The notes below the pieces were generated by a model. The model was given only the letters and a program-made list of their open reading frames with translations, made no database searches and was not told the DNA's origin. 64,000 nt of DNA from the NCBI GenBank assembly GCA_017506865.1, contig JAFCMP010000548.1, positions 186,001 to 250,000 of the forward strand. Reading direction: 5' to 3'. This stretch comes from Tribonema minus (taxonomy: Eukaryota; Sar; Xanthophyceae; Tribonematales; Tribonemataceae). The position numbers were made by a program, and so were the translations under genes. Below, piece after piece: positions 12,031 through 23,400 of the stretch (positions are counted from its first letter, which is position 1; each line of letters starts with the position of its first letter).

Positions 12031-12540
12031 CGCTTGGTGCTACATAGAGGACATTGTCGAGTCACTGTTGAATCAGTGTTGATGGTCGAACGTGCGGTTT
12101 GCGAATTTAAATCTTTTGCCTGCTCACACTGCGCTATTCTGAAGTATTTGTTGTAATGTGGACATTCTTGGTTTACTAATCTGTTCATGTGAAAGTTGCA
12201 GTCGAGATTTTTGATGAATCTGGTGATCCTTGTGTGGGGATATCTGGTGATGGCGCTTTCATGCCACTGGTACAGCAGAGTTTTGGCTCATGAAAGTGTG
12301 GGTCACTGCCAGTCTCATGCACTAACTTACCTTGAAAGCATCGCCATACTGCCAAACTTGCCTGGTACGAATTCCCACGGCTGAAGCACACGGCATTTTT
12401 CTTCGAGTGTTCTCATGAAATCGCTTCAGCACAAAGGTGGTCCTCACGTTGAGAATAATTCAGCGTTGCCAATGAGAAAAGCAATTGTTTGGTGTCACCA
12501 GTCGAGGCTTGACTGCCTCAGACAAGCCAAAAAAGCATTC
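12031..12540. other. Intergenic, nothing recognised
   Basis: Composition is near-average and only short frames are present. No repeat or motif stands out. Confidence 0.45.
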
Positions 12541-12880
12541 AATCCTACCTTGAGCGTACTCCTGACCTTGACCCTACCCGTAACCCTAATTATCACCCCT
12601 ACCCTCACTCTAGTCCTAACCCTAACCTAACCTTACTCCTAACCCTACTCCTCCTAGCCCTAACCCTAACCTTACAGTCAACTTTAACCTACCCCTACCC
12701 TAATCAAAACCCTTACCCTAGCGTTAGTCCGGACTTCAAACCGAACCTTAGTCCTAACCCTAATCCTAACCCTAACCCTACATTCAACCCTAACCTTACC
12801 CCGTAACCCTAATCATAATCCTTACCTAGCCTTAGTCCTAACTTCAAACCGAACCTCAAACCTCACCTTAACCCCAATCT
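12541..12880. repeat. Long degenerate CCCTAA-type (telomere-like) tract
   Basis: About 340 bp is dominated by ccctaac and close variants (cctaacct, cctaatcc, cttaccc). Perfect units are rare and never more than two or three in a row. The C-rich strand is on plus. Confidence 0.75.
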
Positions 12881-13500
12881 AGGCCGTCTAGCCGTGACCG
12901 CAAAATCTGAACTGTGTGTGCTCAGTTTGTTTGTGAGGTCCTGCCCCTGCAATGCTGCATAAGCGCACCTGTGCCGCTGTGTTAGAGTTGCTCGACGTCT
13001 CGTAGACAGTTGACGCCACATGCGCAACGGCTGCTGCAGGTTCTAGTACAGAGTCCAACTGCCCGCATTGTATGCTGACTCAAATCAGACGCGCACCGCC
13101 TGCTGCAGGTTTTCGTACAGGGTCCAACTGCCGCCATCGTACCATTTCTGCACCGCCAGTTTTCAGCCATCCGCTGCACCATTAGTTCTCTGAGTGTTGT
13201 TGTACTTTGAGGCACTTTTTGTTAAAGGGAACTGTTGCGCCGTGTTCCCAAGTAAGTCAGAGCTCATGATTTCCCAGACAACAGACTTCACCAAATCCAA
13301 ATCGCGCAGACCCCGCAATGCCTTCAGTTGTGCATATGTCGCATGCCTCCAGGTACTTTTTCAGCCCAGATCTCCAGCTCGCTGCAGTCCATGTTATCCA
13401 CAGTCACATTTTGTCTCGTCGTGACACATTCTCAGGAAGCCCATGAATTTGATTAGAGCCACTAGTAAACTGGTTGCCAGGAACGACCACTCGCCTGTTT
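12881..13500. other. Intergenic with a small two-copy repeat
   Basis: The phrase gctgctgcaggttctagtac near 13029 and a close variant near 13090 form a two-copy repeat of about 61 bp. The rest holds nothing I recognise. Confidence 0.45.
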
Positions 13501-14280
13501 CAAGGTCGGCCACCATCTCGAGGCACACGCGCAGAAGAATTTCCGAGGCCCTGGGAAACTTCACCTTGTCTCGTTGGTAGGGTTCAGAAGAATGCCTGTG
13601 CAGCAGCGCAGCGGCAGCCAAAGTGCAGGTGAGCGTTGCGCATCATGTGCACCACATCGAAAAGCACATGCTCCTCCAGGTGTGAGCAATGATGATAGTG
13701 GTGATGATCAGTGGCTGTGGACGGCAGAACAATCGCACGGTACGAAGCTCAAGTTGAAGTGCAGCACTGAGCTGAGCTTTGCTCAGTGCGCCAGCAACAT
13801 GAAGTGACAACAGTGTTGAGCACTGCATATCCTTCAGCAATTTGAGCGGTGACACTGTTGCCAATTCAGTACTTACATGACTGGCACAGCTCGCAAAAAT
13901 GTATCGCCCGCTCATGAACCAACGAGCTGCACATGTCACGGTTTACACGGAAGGATTGTCCGAGTAGTACCACAGCACGGGCTTTTCAAACACCATGCCA
14001 ATGAACAGGGGTCAGCTTGCTAAGCTCATGATTTGGGAATTGCATGCGTGTCGCCGATATTTCACTATGCACTTGTGCGAGGAGGGTTGTCAGCCGAGCT
14101 GGATGCGGACAGCGTTGCGCTGCACGCGCGGCCATTGCCGCACCCGCGTGCACTGGCAGTAACAGGGCGCACGTCAAGGAACTTGAGGTGCCACAAAGGT
14201 GGCGCGGGGGCACAGGACTGAGGGTTAGCAGTAGGGTTATAGGGTTAGCCTAGGGTTAGGGGTAGGGCTAGGGTCAACGC
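13500..14280. repeat. Large degenerate unit, copy A (related blocks at 15.7 and 19.1 kb)
   Basis: Blocks around the words cagcagcgcag, gatgatagtggtgatg and gtggacggcag, then aagctcaagttgaag and a hairpin-like gcactgagc...gctcagtgc, recur in the same order near 15,846-16,075 and 19,189-19,455. A further block, gcgcggccattgccg or similar, recurs near 14,130, 16,395 and (decayed) 19,760. The unit ends here in a telomere-like tract (14,219-14,275). Confidence 0.6.
14219..14275. repeat. Degenerate TTAGGG-type tract
   Basis: The words gggttag, agggttat and tagggttagg are mixed with gggtagggc variants, G-rich strand on plus. Confidence 0.6.
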
Positions 14281-14429
14281 CGAGGCTTGCACACACATTC
14301 ACACGTCAAAGATGATGTGGCGTCGGCGCGCAGTTGACATCAACGCAGCTTCGTCTCGTCGCGCGGCCCTCGCATGCGGCGCGCCGACAGCACTGCTCAG
14401 CGATGGTACGGAGCGCGCGCGCATGTGCC

Positions 14430-14834
14430 TAGGTTACGCATTGCGTCGCGCAACGTGAGGCGCACCAGCTCCGCGCGTCACAAAGAACGCAAGACAGTAC
14501 ACCATACGCAGCGCGTTGGAAGCGACACACAACAGAGGAGGCGCTGCCGCGCCGCTGCTGCGCGCGCTCGCCTGCGACAAGTTGCGCGAGCTGCACACCA
14601 GCGCGCAGTGGCAGTGGGCTTGTTGACGATGCAATGGCAAATGTTATTGAAGTGTGTGACGTACCTCGCGTCTTCGGTCGCCGCCTGCACTTCATCAATG
14701 ACGGCCGCCTCGACGTAGTGCCCCAGCGCGCGCGCCGCCTGACGTTTGAACTCCGTCGTGATGGTGGCGCTGACCTCCTTGAGCATCATTTTCTTTCTGC
14801 GCAAGAACGGCAGGAATGAACGCATGGCAGACAC
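14430..14834 (-). pseudogene. HSP70 ATPase-domain relic, copy A
   Basis: On the minus strand the frame gives KEVSATITTEFKRQAARALG, then QAATEDA, then IVNKPTATA, and further on VYCLAFFVTRGAGAP. These match in order the HSP70 segments EEISAMVL.KLK...A...LG, QRQATKDAG, RIINEPTAAA and NVLIFDLGGGTFDVS. The PAYFN stretch is missing or shifted, the frame is not continuous, and residues needed for nucleotide binding (the DLGGGTFD core) are lost. It is one of four such units between 14 and 21.5 kb. It is a pseudogene by sequence; its origin by tandem duplication is inferred. Confidence 0.6.
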
Positions 14835-14959
14835 CGGAACACATGAGCATGGAATGGTTGTGCGTCAGCATGTGAAAGGCATCACGGCATCACAGCGTGG
14901 CTGGCACCAGCGTACCATGTCAAAGGGCGTAGGTGTCCGTATCGGTGAGCCTCGACCGA

Positions 14960-15600
14960 AAGCGCGCCTGGCTTGGCGGTTGACGCTCGCTCGGACATAC
15001 TACATCAGCGGGCACGATACGCGTGCGCTTGCGCTCTGCTGCAATGGCGTATGCACTACACTCCCCTGTGCTCTTCTCGGGCAAGTGCGTCACGCGCGCG
15101 TGCGTTTGACTTCAAATTCACCCGCAATACATGCAGATGCGTTGCAAGTAGAAACAGGTCCGGACGCGTGTCACGTGCGCCTGTTGTTACTTGAGACGTG
15201 CGCGCGATGTCAAATGTCAATGTGCGCGTGTGCTGTGCTTCGGCAGGCACATTCCCGCACTGCCTCAGCCGCAGTCTGTCTTGGCGGCGTGCACGATGTA
15301 CATGTGCGTCCTGTGCTCCGGCAGGCAGTGCGTCACGCACGCCTGCATTCTACTTTGCCGGTGTGCGTGTCACATGCACGCACGGTATTCTCGGCAGTCG
15401 CATTCTATTTCGGCGGGGACGGCCTTTGCGCGCGATCCATGTGCTGGCGCTCTCCGGCTGGCAGGTGCAGTTTAGTGCATGGGCATGCGTGTTGCGTACA
15501 CATGCGCTACACTCCGGCAGGCATGGAAATGCGCTCGCATTCTACTTGGGGGTGCGCGTTGCATACGCATAGGGCGCAAGCAATGCATTCGTACATTGCA
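14960..15600. repeat. GC-rich degenerate tandem array 2
   Basis: It has the same phrase family as the 11-kb array (gtcacgcgcgcgtgcg, ctccggcaggcagtgcgtca, tctactttgccggtg) and the same tail, gtgagcccaccgc. A 295-codon plus frame is open across it, but the product is compositionally biased and domain-free. Confidence 0.6.
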
Positions 15601-15699
15601 GTGAGCCCACCGCAACTCTTCCACGAGTGCTGAGCACTGGGCGCCCACATTCGCATACTGCCTCGCGCGTTGCAATTCATGGCATATTTGCAGTAAGCT

Positions 15700-16480
15700 A
15701 CCGCAATTGATTGGAGACCGCGAGTGACCTGATAACCAGCGGCAGGGGCAAACCCCACTCACCTGTTTATCAGGTCGACCACCATCTCGAGGCACGCACG
15801 TGGAGGAGCCTCAAGGTCTTGAGAGATCTCGCCGGGTCTCATAAAGATGGTCCTGAAAAACACATGTACCAGCAGCGCAGTAGCAGTAGCATGGCAAGTG
15901 AGTAGTGTGCTCGGCATTCAAAAGCAGAAGGTAACCAACATGCAAGCAATAATGGTAATAATGATATTTCAGTGTCTGTGACGGCAGCATGGTGGCATGG
16001 CATGGAGCTCAAATTGAACGTCAGCCATGAGCTAAGCATTGCTGAGTGCAGGTAACGCGCCAACAACATGAGTCGATAACAATGTTCAGCGCTGTGGATC
16101 TTTCGCAATTTGAGCGGTGATAAAATCCATCCTCATAATTACACAACCGCACAACGATCCAACCTCAACACTTTTTCCACGTCCATGGACCATCGCGCTG
16201 CAGACTTCACTGAGTACGTGGATGCTAGAACTAGTGCCTCAGCATTGCCATATCAAAGCTCAGAGGCCTGGAGGGGAGTCCGCTTGCCACACTCATTGGT
16301 AGCGAGCCTCACAAATGATGCGCGCCTGCAACAATGCACTATGCTCGCGTGCACAGAGGGATGCCAGCCGCGATGGAGTGCGGGCAGTATTGCCAGCATG
16401 CGCGGCCATTTGCTGCCCTCGCGCGCGCGCCAACTACCCAACGGTGCAAGTCGCACAACGCCGGATGGTAGAGGCACAGG
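15700..16480. repeat. Large degenerate unit, copy B
   Basis: It shares the ordered blocks listed for copy A: ccaccatctcgaggcac near 15,779, the cagcagcgcag block near 15,870, and the gcgcggccattt block near 16,400. It lies between GC array 2 and HSP70 relic B, the same order as in copies A and C. Confidence 0.55.
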
Positions 16481-16639
16481 GGGTGAGATTGGACGGTTTG
16501 CTCACACAACTATGATAACCGGGCATCAGCGCATGACTAACGCCGACAAAGATTTGTCGAGTCGTGCAGCCCTCACTCATGGCGTGCTGACCCGGTGGCA
16601 ACAGCGCTCGCCGAGGCCACGGAGTGCGCACGCATGCCT

Positions 16640-17016
16640 AGAAACCGTATTGGGTGTCCACGACGCATTGACGTGCTGCACGCCGCACCGTCACCGCGGG
16701 TCGGAAACACTACAACAATGACCATGCCCACAGAGCAGCATCTCTGTAGTTGATGAAATGAGCGCTGCCAGACCGCTGCTGTACGCTCACCTGCAATGAG
16801 CTGTGCAGACCGTGTGCCAACACAGCGGCGGCGATGCGCTCGTTGACGATGCGGCGGCGAATGTTGAAGAGGCGAGGCGGCCCATGAACTTGGTAGCCTG
16901 CTGCTGTTGAAGTGCATGGGAAGTTCAATGACGACGGTCGCCTCGGCCTGCACCAGCGCGCAGTTCGCCTGGCGTTTGCGCTCCGTCGTGATGGCGGCGC
17001 TGACCTCCTTGGGCAT
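16640..17016 (-). pseudogene. HSP70 ATPase-domain relic, copy B
   Basis: The minus strand reads PKEVSAAITTERKRQANCAL, then TVVIELPMHFN (HSP70: AVITVPAYFN). In a shifted frame it reads IVNERIAAAVLAHGLHSS (HSP70: RIINEPTAAALAYGLD), and further on VIVVVFPTRGDGA at the place of the VLIFDLGGGTFD phosphate-binding motif. It has the best block order of the four relics. At least one frameshift and the loss of the Gly-rich motif make it non-functional as an ATPase. Confidence 0.65.
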
Positions 17017-17399
17017 GATGTTTGTCTGCAGAAAAGGGCAGGAACGGACACGTGGCGAACGCCGGGATGCATGAGTATGCAGTGGTCGTGATTGTCGGCA
17101 TGTGAAGTGAATAATTGCGGCGCCGTGCTGTGGGTAGCGCTAGTGCGCGCTCTGCCTGATGCCTGAGCTCCATTCAGATGACGGCGCGCACCTCCCCCCG
17201 GCACAATATCCATCGATCTGCGGAAGGTCTGCCACTTTGAGGGCTTTCAGGGTTCAACCCGACTAGCAACATTCTTGGAAAAGAGCGTGTATCAGCCTAG
17301 TAGCAGCTCAGATACTGTGTCAATGGCGTAGATGTCCATGTCGGCAAACTTCAACAGACATGGCGGCCAGATTGGCGGTGGCTATATTGACTCTGTCGC

Positions 17400-17950
17400 A
17401 CTACTTTACATCAGCGGGCACGACACGTGTGCCTGCACTCTGCTGCAATGGCGGGTGGATCGCGTCCAACTTGGGCAAGTGCATCACATGTGCCTGCGTT
17501 AGCCTTCACACCCGCTTGCAATACGTGCACGGGCTTCAAGAGAAAAAAAGAATCGGCAAGCGCGTCACGCGCGCCTGCATTTCGCCTTAAACGTGCGCGC
17601 AATAAACATATGCATGTGCACTGTGTTCAGCAGGCACAATCCTTCGGCCCCAGCCTGTTTTGGCGGCGTGCGCGATGTGTGCGCGCGTGTGGTGCTCCGG
17701 CAGGCACATTGCGCGCGTCCGCATGCTACCTTGCCAACGTGCGTATCATGTGCGCGAACGCTGCGCTCGGCACGCGCTTTCTACATCGGCGGCGAACTTA
17801 TTGGCGACGTGTAATGCGTTTGCGGGCGTTATGCAGGCGCTCACGCGCGCCTGCACTCTGCTTTGGCGCAGCGCACGTCGCGTACACACAAAGCGTGCAC
17901 GTTGCAGGCGAACAAAGCACAGTGGTTGCATACATATAGTGCAGTGAGCT
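17400..17950. repeat. GC-rich degenerate tandem array 3
   Basis: The repeated phrases gcaagcgcgtcacgcgcgcc, ctccggcaggcacattgcgc and gctttggcg, and the closing gtgagctcatggcac, mark it as the third member of the array family. Confidence 0.6.
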
Positions 17951-18357
17951 CATGGCACTCCCCCAGGTGTGTGGGTAAGTTGCTGCGCGCTGGGGGCGTT
18001 GTGGCATCACTGCTGGTAGCGCAACGTAGGGTTAATGAACACGGATTTGCCTGCTCACATTCAGTGTGATTTGATTGCTCTTGCATGGGAATGGTCATGG
18101 GGAGTCCTTCTTGTTCGCACAGCTCAATTTCAGCTGTCCAAACTTGACCGTGTTGCCACCATTCTCCTCCTGAAGATTGCTTGCATTGAACACCCCTGGC
18201 TGAGCGGTTGACATTGCCATAGACCGCCAAGAAGATCAAGGGTCACTGAGCATTGCCAAGTGAAATGAGGTACTTGCTGGACTCCCGAACATTTGCTAGC
18301 CAGCACAGAGTCTGATGTACCAAGCAAGTAAGAAGAAAGTGTTCTTCATGCCCAAAG

Positions 18358-18515
18358 CCTGACCCTAACACTTAACCCAATTCTACCCCTAATCCCAACC
18401 CTAAACCTAATACTAGCCCCAACCCTAACCCTAGCCCTAATCCTGAACCTAATCCTAACCTGATACTAACCATAACCTTACTGCTAGCCCTAACCCTGAA
18501 CCTGACCTAACCCTA
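18358..18515. repeat. Degenerate CCCTAA-type tract
   Basis: A run of ccctaac, cctaatc and ctagccc variants, C-rich strand on plus. It sits between GC array 3 and unit C, the same place as the 12.5-kb tract relative to array 1. Confidence 0.7.
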
Positions 18516-19079
18516 ATTGCACAAAGCTGAGGTAGTGGCACCCTGCTTAACGCACAGCAATATCGCAACACGTGTCGCCGTGCTCCTCTGTTACACACTC
18601 CTCGTGATCTCTCAGACAGTCACTATAATCAGCCAACCTATGCTTTGAAAGCACTCATGAAAGCTGCGCGATTGCCAAGTGAAGTCACAGTGCTGGCAGC
18701 AGCCAGATATCTTACTGCCTGTTGCAGGGCTGCACACAAATCCAAATTTTGGAGCTGCCCATGCTTTACCCTGGATTCTCCAGCTGCTCACTGCACCACT
18801 GGTTCCCCAGTCGTCACACAATGCTACCACATAAACTGTTACATTTCCATCCTGAAAGAATGTTCACAAGTTGCCAGACGGCCAACCTTACAAGTCTGCA
18901 ATGCCCCAAATCCCCAAATCCGCAGTGCCTCCAAGTTGAAGCTGCTGTTCTAGATTTTCGGCTCGCTGCAGTGCCGTGCCGCCCGTCAGTCACGTCTCGT
19001 CGCATACACTTTGCAAATCGCGATAAAGGTGTAGACATCTTATGACGTTCATAAACGTCACAAGATGAACTGGTTGGCG

Positions 19080-19830
19080 GTGACAGCAGCAAATAACCAC
19101 TTGCCTGTTCCACACGTGGCCGACGTCTTGGCATGCGCACGCAGAGAAACGCCAAGAACTGGGGCGTCATATCGTGTCTTGCAAAAATGGTCCTGATCAA
19201 AAACATACAGCAGCAAAGCGGCAGCAACGTTACAAGTGAGTGTTTCACATCATGTGCATGGCATGGAAAAAGCAAAGGGTAGCCAGTGTGAACGCGATGT
19301 TGGTTATGGTGATGTTTGGTGAGTCTGTGGACGGAAGCACGAGGGCACGGTACGAAGCCCAAGTTGAACTTCAGCTTTGAACTCAGCGTTGCTCAGCGCT
19401 GGTGACGCGCCATCTTGCATGATTCACTTAATGTCCAGCACGCCAAAAACACACATTGGCGACAGTGTTCAGCACTGTGCGTTTTTGGGCGATTTGAGCG
19501 GTGCCATAGTTGCATCCTCAGCATTTGACAAGATGGCACCACGCGCAATCACATCTTGCACGTGCATACACCACCAAGCTACATGCTGCCCGGCCGCTTG
19601 CGGACCGGTACGATCAGCGTCTCGACTACCCTGCAAAGGACGAGCGCATGAGCGGCAGTCGGCTTGCCACGCTCTTTCGTGACAACAATCAATACCCATG
19701 CGAGTCGTCACGATGACTACAAGCACATGCGCGCGGTGGGTTCCGAGCTGACATGGAATGCGGGCAGCGGTTTGCTGCGCGCGCGCCAACCTGGCCCTGC
19801 GCAGACGCAAGCCGTGCAAATCAGGGACGG
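19080..19830. repeat. Large degenerate unit, copy C
   Basis: It shares ordered blocks with copies A and B: ggtcctgatcaaaaacatac near 19,189, gtctgtggacggaagcac near 19,323, and cccaagttgaacttcagc followed by gttgctcagcgctgg near 19,356-19,400. The HSP70 relic follows downstream, as in the other units. Confidence 0.55.
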
Positions 19831-20149
19831 CGCATAGCGATGCGGAGGAGGGCAACGCACAGGCGTGGCTGAGACGTACACTCCACGTTCGCGTAACAGC
19901 ACGGCGCAGTAGCAACAGAGCTTGTTGTGCACTAAAAATCAAATCAGCGCATGTCCGATGTCGATGCAGCTTCTCCGCGCCGCGTGGCCATGGCATGCAA
20001 CTTGCTGATGCCACATTAAAAGAACTTGCCATTCGCAGAGAGTGCGCGCGCGCGCGTCTGGACCGCGAAGACTGCACGCAAGACGCACTTGCCGCGCGCT
20101 GTTAACGAAGCGCGTGCGCGCGCGTCTGGAGCCTGCGATGTGCGACCAT

Positions 20150-20530
20150 GCTGCATTGCGCCGCGCGTCGCGCGCGGCGCCGTAGATCGAAAGCCCCACA
20201 CCATTTCACCATGCACTGAGAGGCAGCATCACTAGACAGGAGGGAGGAAACGCTGCCTCGTCGCGGCTGCGCGCTCACCTGCGGCGTGCTGTGCAGGCCA
20301 TACGCCAGCACGACAGCGGCGGTGGCGCGCTCGTTGACGAATGCGGCCGCCTGACGCGACGCGCCCCGCGTCCTCGGTCGCCTGCTGCTGTTGAAGTGCC
20401 TATACCGCTGTTGAAGTACGGGGGCATGTCAACAATGACGGCCGCCTCGTCGGTGCTCATCGGCGAACGCTTGGCCCGGTGCTTGAGCTCAATTGTCATG
20501 GTGGCGGTGGCCTCCTCGGGCGTGCATTCC
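20150..20530 (-). pseudogene. HSP70 ATPase-domain relic, copy C
   Basis: The minus strand gives EEATATMTIELKHRAK, then AAVIVDMPPYFN (HSP70 AVITVPAYFN), then in another frame FVNERATAAVVLAYGLHST (HSP70 INEPTAAALAYGLDK), then GAFDLRRRA where LIFDLGGGTFD is expected. The AYGL block is the best preserved of the set. Frame changes between the blocks show it is decayed. Confidence 0.65.
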
Positions 20531-21059
20531 TGCATAGCGGGCACAAAGGGACGGGCGTCAGTCGCCAGGATACAAGCTTGAGATGGTTGCACGTGTCAGC
20601 ATGTGAAACGCACTGCGGCATTGAGGCGTGGCTGAGCACTGCGCGCACGCCGCCTGGCGCTTGAGCTTGATGAAGATGATGGTGAACTGACCTTCGGTAC
20701 ATGATCGTCGATGTGTTAGGATACACGGAAACGGGGGCTGCTGGGGTCTTCTATGACGCGCAGCACACAACGAAGCCCCGCGCGCGCGCCGTGCGAATGG
20801 GGGTGGCACATGGTGATATGGGGGGAGGCGACACAGGGCGTCAAGAGCTGCACACCCAACTCACGCAACGACAATATCTTGGCATCATCACAAAGCTGGC
20901 GTCGATGCAGATTCCTCGTGTGGCACGGCTTTCACGTCAAGCGCGGCGGCGCAGCGGCGGCGCGGCGGCGGTGCGGCGGCGGCGGAGCTCGAAGGTGACA
21001 CGGTGCGCGCGCGTGTCTTCACTCCGCACTGCTTGTCGGACATGGCGCATCGCGCCGCG

Positions 21060-21445
21060 CCGCGCTGCGCCGCGCTGCGCACCGCACGAGCACCTTGCGT
21101 CGGAAACGATACATACAAAATCACCATGCCCTGAGACGCAGCACCACCGGAGGGGGGCAGGAGACACTGCTGCACCGCTGCTGCGGGCTCACCTGCAACG
21201 AGTCGCGCAGGCTGTACGCCAGCGTGGCGGCGGCAGCGCGCTCGCCGCCGCCGCCGCGCTCGATGACGATTGGGCGCACATCAAGGCGCACGACACGTCG
21301 CGCGTCGCTGTCGGCCTGTCGTTGCTGAAGCCGCCGTTGAAGTGAGTGGGCACTTCAACAATGATGATTGCTGCGACGGCGCGCCCCAGCGCGCGCTCCG
21401 ACATGTGCATCAGCTCCGCTATGGTGGCAGCGCAGACGTTCTCTG
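21060..21445 (-). pseudogene. HSP70 ATPase-domain relic, copy D
   Basis: The minus strand reads VAAIIIVEVPTHFN, then PTATRDV (HSP70 QRQATRDAG). In a shifted frame it reads AAATLAYSLRDS (HSP70 TAAALAYGLD), and then MVILYVSFPTQGARA at the FDLGGGTFD position. It follows copy C after only about 0.5 kb, so the last unit is truncated. GC-rich expansions (gcggcggc) interrupt it. Confidence 0.55.
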
Positions 21446-21549
21446 CATGCGAGAGCAGCGCGTGGCGGTCGCCGGGGGAAATGAGCATGAGATGATCGTG
21501 TTTGTCAGTATGTGAAAGGCACTTTGGGCATTGGGCGTGACTGATTTTG

Positions 21550-22865
21550 GCTTGCACGCCGCCCGCCTAATGTGCTCTACAGGTATTGATATCGCCCACT
21601 TTCTTTGGCACGTCATCGTCGATGTGCAAGGGATGTGCTTAAACGAGGGCTGCGGTGCGTGTCTATTCTGATGACATCCACAAGTCATCGTCGATCAGCG
21701 GTTCGCTCACGCGTACCAGACGCATGCTGTGTATGCGGAGGCCTCGAAGGCGAGACGCCCGTAGTGTTGACGCCCGTAGTGTTGACTACAAGCATGCACA
21801 TCTTTACGTCTACGCACATGTCTACGCATAGGTTTTGGCATCATCAGAGCTCAAGCTCACGTTCGTGCCATGACCATCGAGCGCAAGGTTGACTCTGCAA
21901 GCTGTGTACGACGTGCTACGGCACGAGTTGCTGCACGAGCAGCAGCAAATTCCTTCAGGCAGCAGAGTACAGTACATCAAGCACGAGAGCTGCAGCCCTG
22001 AGCTTCTGGTAGCATGCATGCGCGAACCAAACGATCTGTTAGTCTGGTAGTCAGGACGTATGTGGATCACGGCACAGCAAGACAAGCAGCACACTTGCCC
22101 TGAACGCCACGCGAGGCATGAGTTCAAGGCCTCCATTTCGGCACAATCACGTGGCCACGCATGCGCGCACACGAGCTGCTGCAACTGCCTGTGATTTGAA
22201 CCTACGCGCAAACATCAACTCAAAATGGCGACTCACCGCCATTTGGGCTGCCTGAGACCTCCTTGCCAGCACGCCAGATCCACGGCTGCACTCCTTGATC
22301 TCACAGTCTTGTGGTGTCGCCTGATGTGGTTGCCTCTGCCTCCAGTGATCGACTCCTTGATGGTGCTCGAAGCAGGATGGCAAACGTCTGCCTCCTGGTC
22401 GCGCCAGAGGCGTCGAAGACGATAGCGTCGCCTCCACGGATGCGTCACGCTCCATGCCCCAGGCGATTGCCAGCGTCTCTCCTTGCGATGTGGCCGACGG
22501 GTGTGGGTGTTTCAAGTTGTCGAACTCAAAACAGAGGCTGCCTCCGGGGCAATCCAAGGTTCACACGCAGGCCTAGCAGTGGCGGGGCTAGAGACAGCAG
22601 AGGTGCTCCAGGCCACGCCGCGCCGGCTGGCAGCCAAGCCCACGCCTGTGCTGCTGCATACGACATGGCTAACACGGCGATGTCGGTTTTTTCTCCTTCA
22701 AGTGCCCGTGCTCCGTGAGCGGAGCTGGCGCAGGATTTGCGGCGCGGTGATGCGTGTGGGGAGCAGCAGCTGAGGGCAGCTGCAGGGCTGCGAGCGCTGC
22801 AGCTCCTTGTGTGGTGCCCATGTGGTGTGATTTCTGAGTGAGATCAGAGCTTTAGACCCCCATGT
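21550..22865. other. Intergenic, no gene recognised
   Basis: The part 22,150-22,770 is richer in GC. It is open for 136 codons on minus and 96-135 codons on plus, but I find no domain, signal or splice-consistent continuation. A decayed exon is possible. Confidence 0.4.
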
Positions 22866-22869
22866 AAAA

Positions 22870-23400
22870 AGTGCGAACAGGGGGGCTCACAACGGAAAGG
22901 GGGGGTCGCGCAGGCAGTGATCCTCGGCACTAAAAGCAAGTTGAAGGGGATCCATCAGATGCATTCATAGAAAATGCAACACCATTCTCTCCAGTTTGAT
23001 GTTGATGATCATCAACTGATCCCCAAAGAAGCTGCTTGTGAGCAGCTTAGCTGTGAGGGAGGATTCGTCAACTCTACATGACCAACTGCCAACAACTGCG
23101 ATGCTGCCAGTTGCGCACCTTAAACAGATTGATGAATGGGCACTGTTCATGGATCACATTATCTTAGTGAAAAAGTGTTTTGCTGACTATGAGAATGCAG
23201 AAGTGCGAACTGAGGGGGTTCGCTAGGGGGAAGGGCAGGTCGGCCTGTGCAGACAGTGATCCGGGGCACTTGAAGGAGGATTCGCAAGGGGAGAAAAGAT
23301 GCAGGGAATTGCGGCATAATTTCTTTGTGCTTCATCATCATTTGATAGTCCGCACGCTGGTGGCTTGTGAGCAGGCTAGCTAAAGGGAGGGTCAATCACC
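22870..23400. repeat. Two-copy tandem duplication, period about 330 bp
   Basis: The order gaacaggggggctc, gcaggcagtgatcctcggcac, aagttgaagggga, catcatcaactga, gcttgtgagcagcttagct in the first copy is repeated as gaactgagggggttc, gcagacagtgatccggggcac, cttgaaggaggat, catcatcatttga, gcttgtgagcaggctagct. Divergence is moderate. Confidence 0.65.

Noticed and set aside
14746-15633. 295-codon open frame on plus
   Set aside because: Same reason as the 11-kb frame: it covers the second GC-rich array plus part of an HSP70 relic on the other strand, and shows no domain.
17245-17275. ggttcaaccc word resembling a tRNA B box
   Set aside because: No matching A box, acceptor stem or anticodon arm could be laid out around it.
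22147-22773. GC-richer stretch with 96-136 codon frames on both strands
   Set aside because: Frames are open on both strands, with no domain and no phase-consistent exons. It is kept only as an unassigned stretch.
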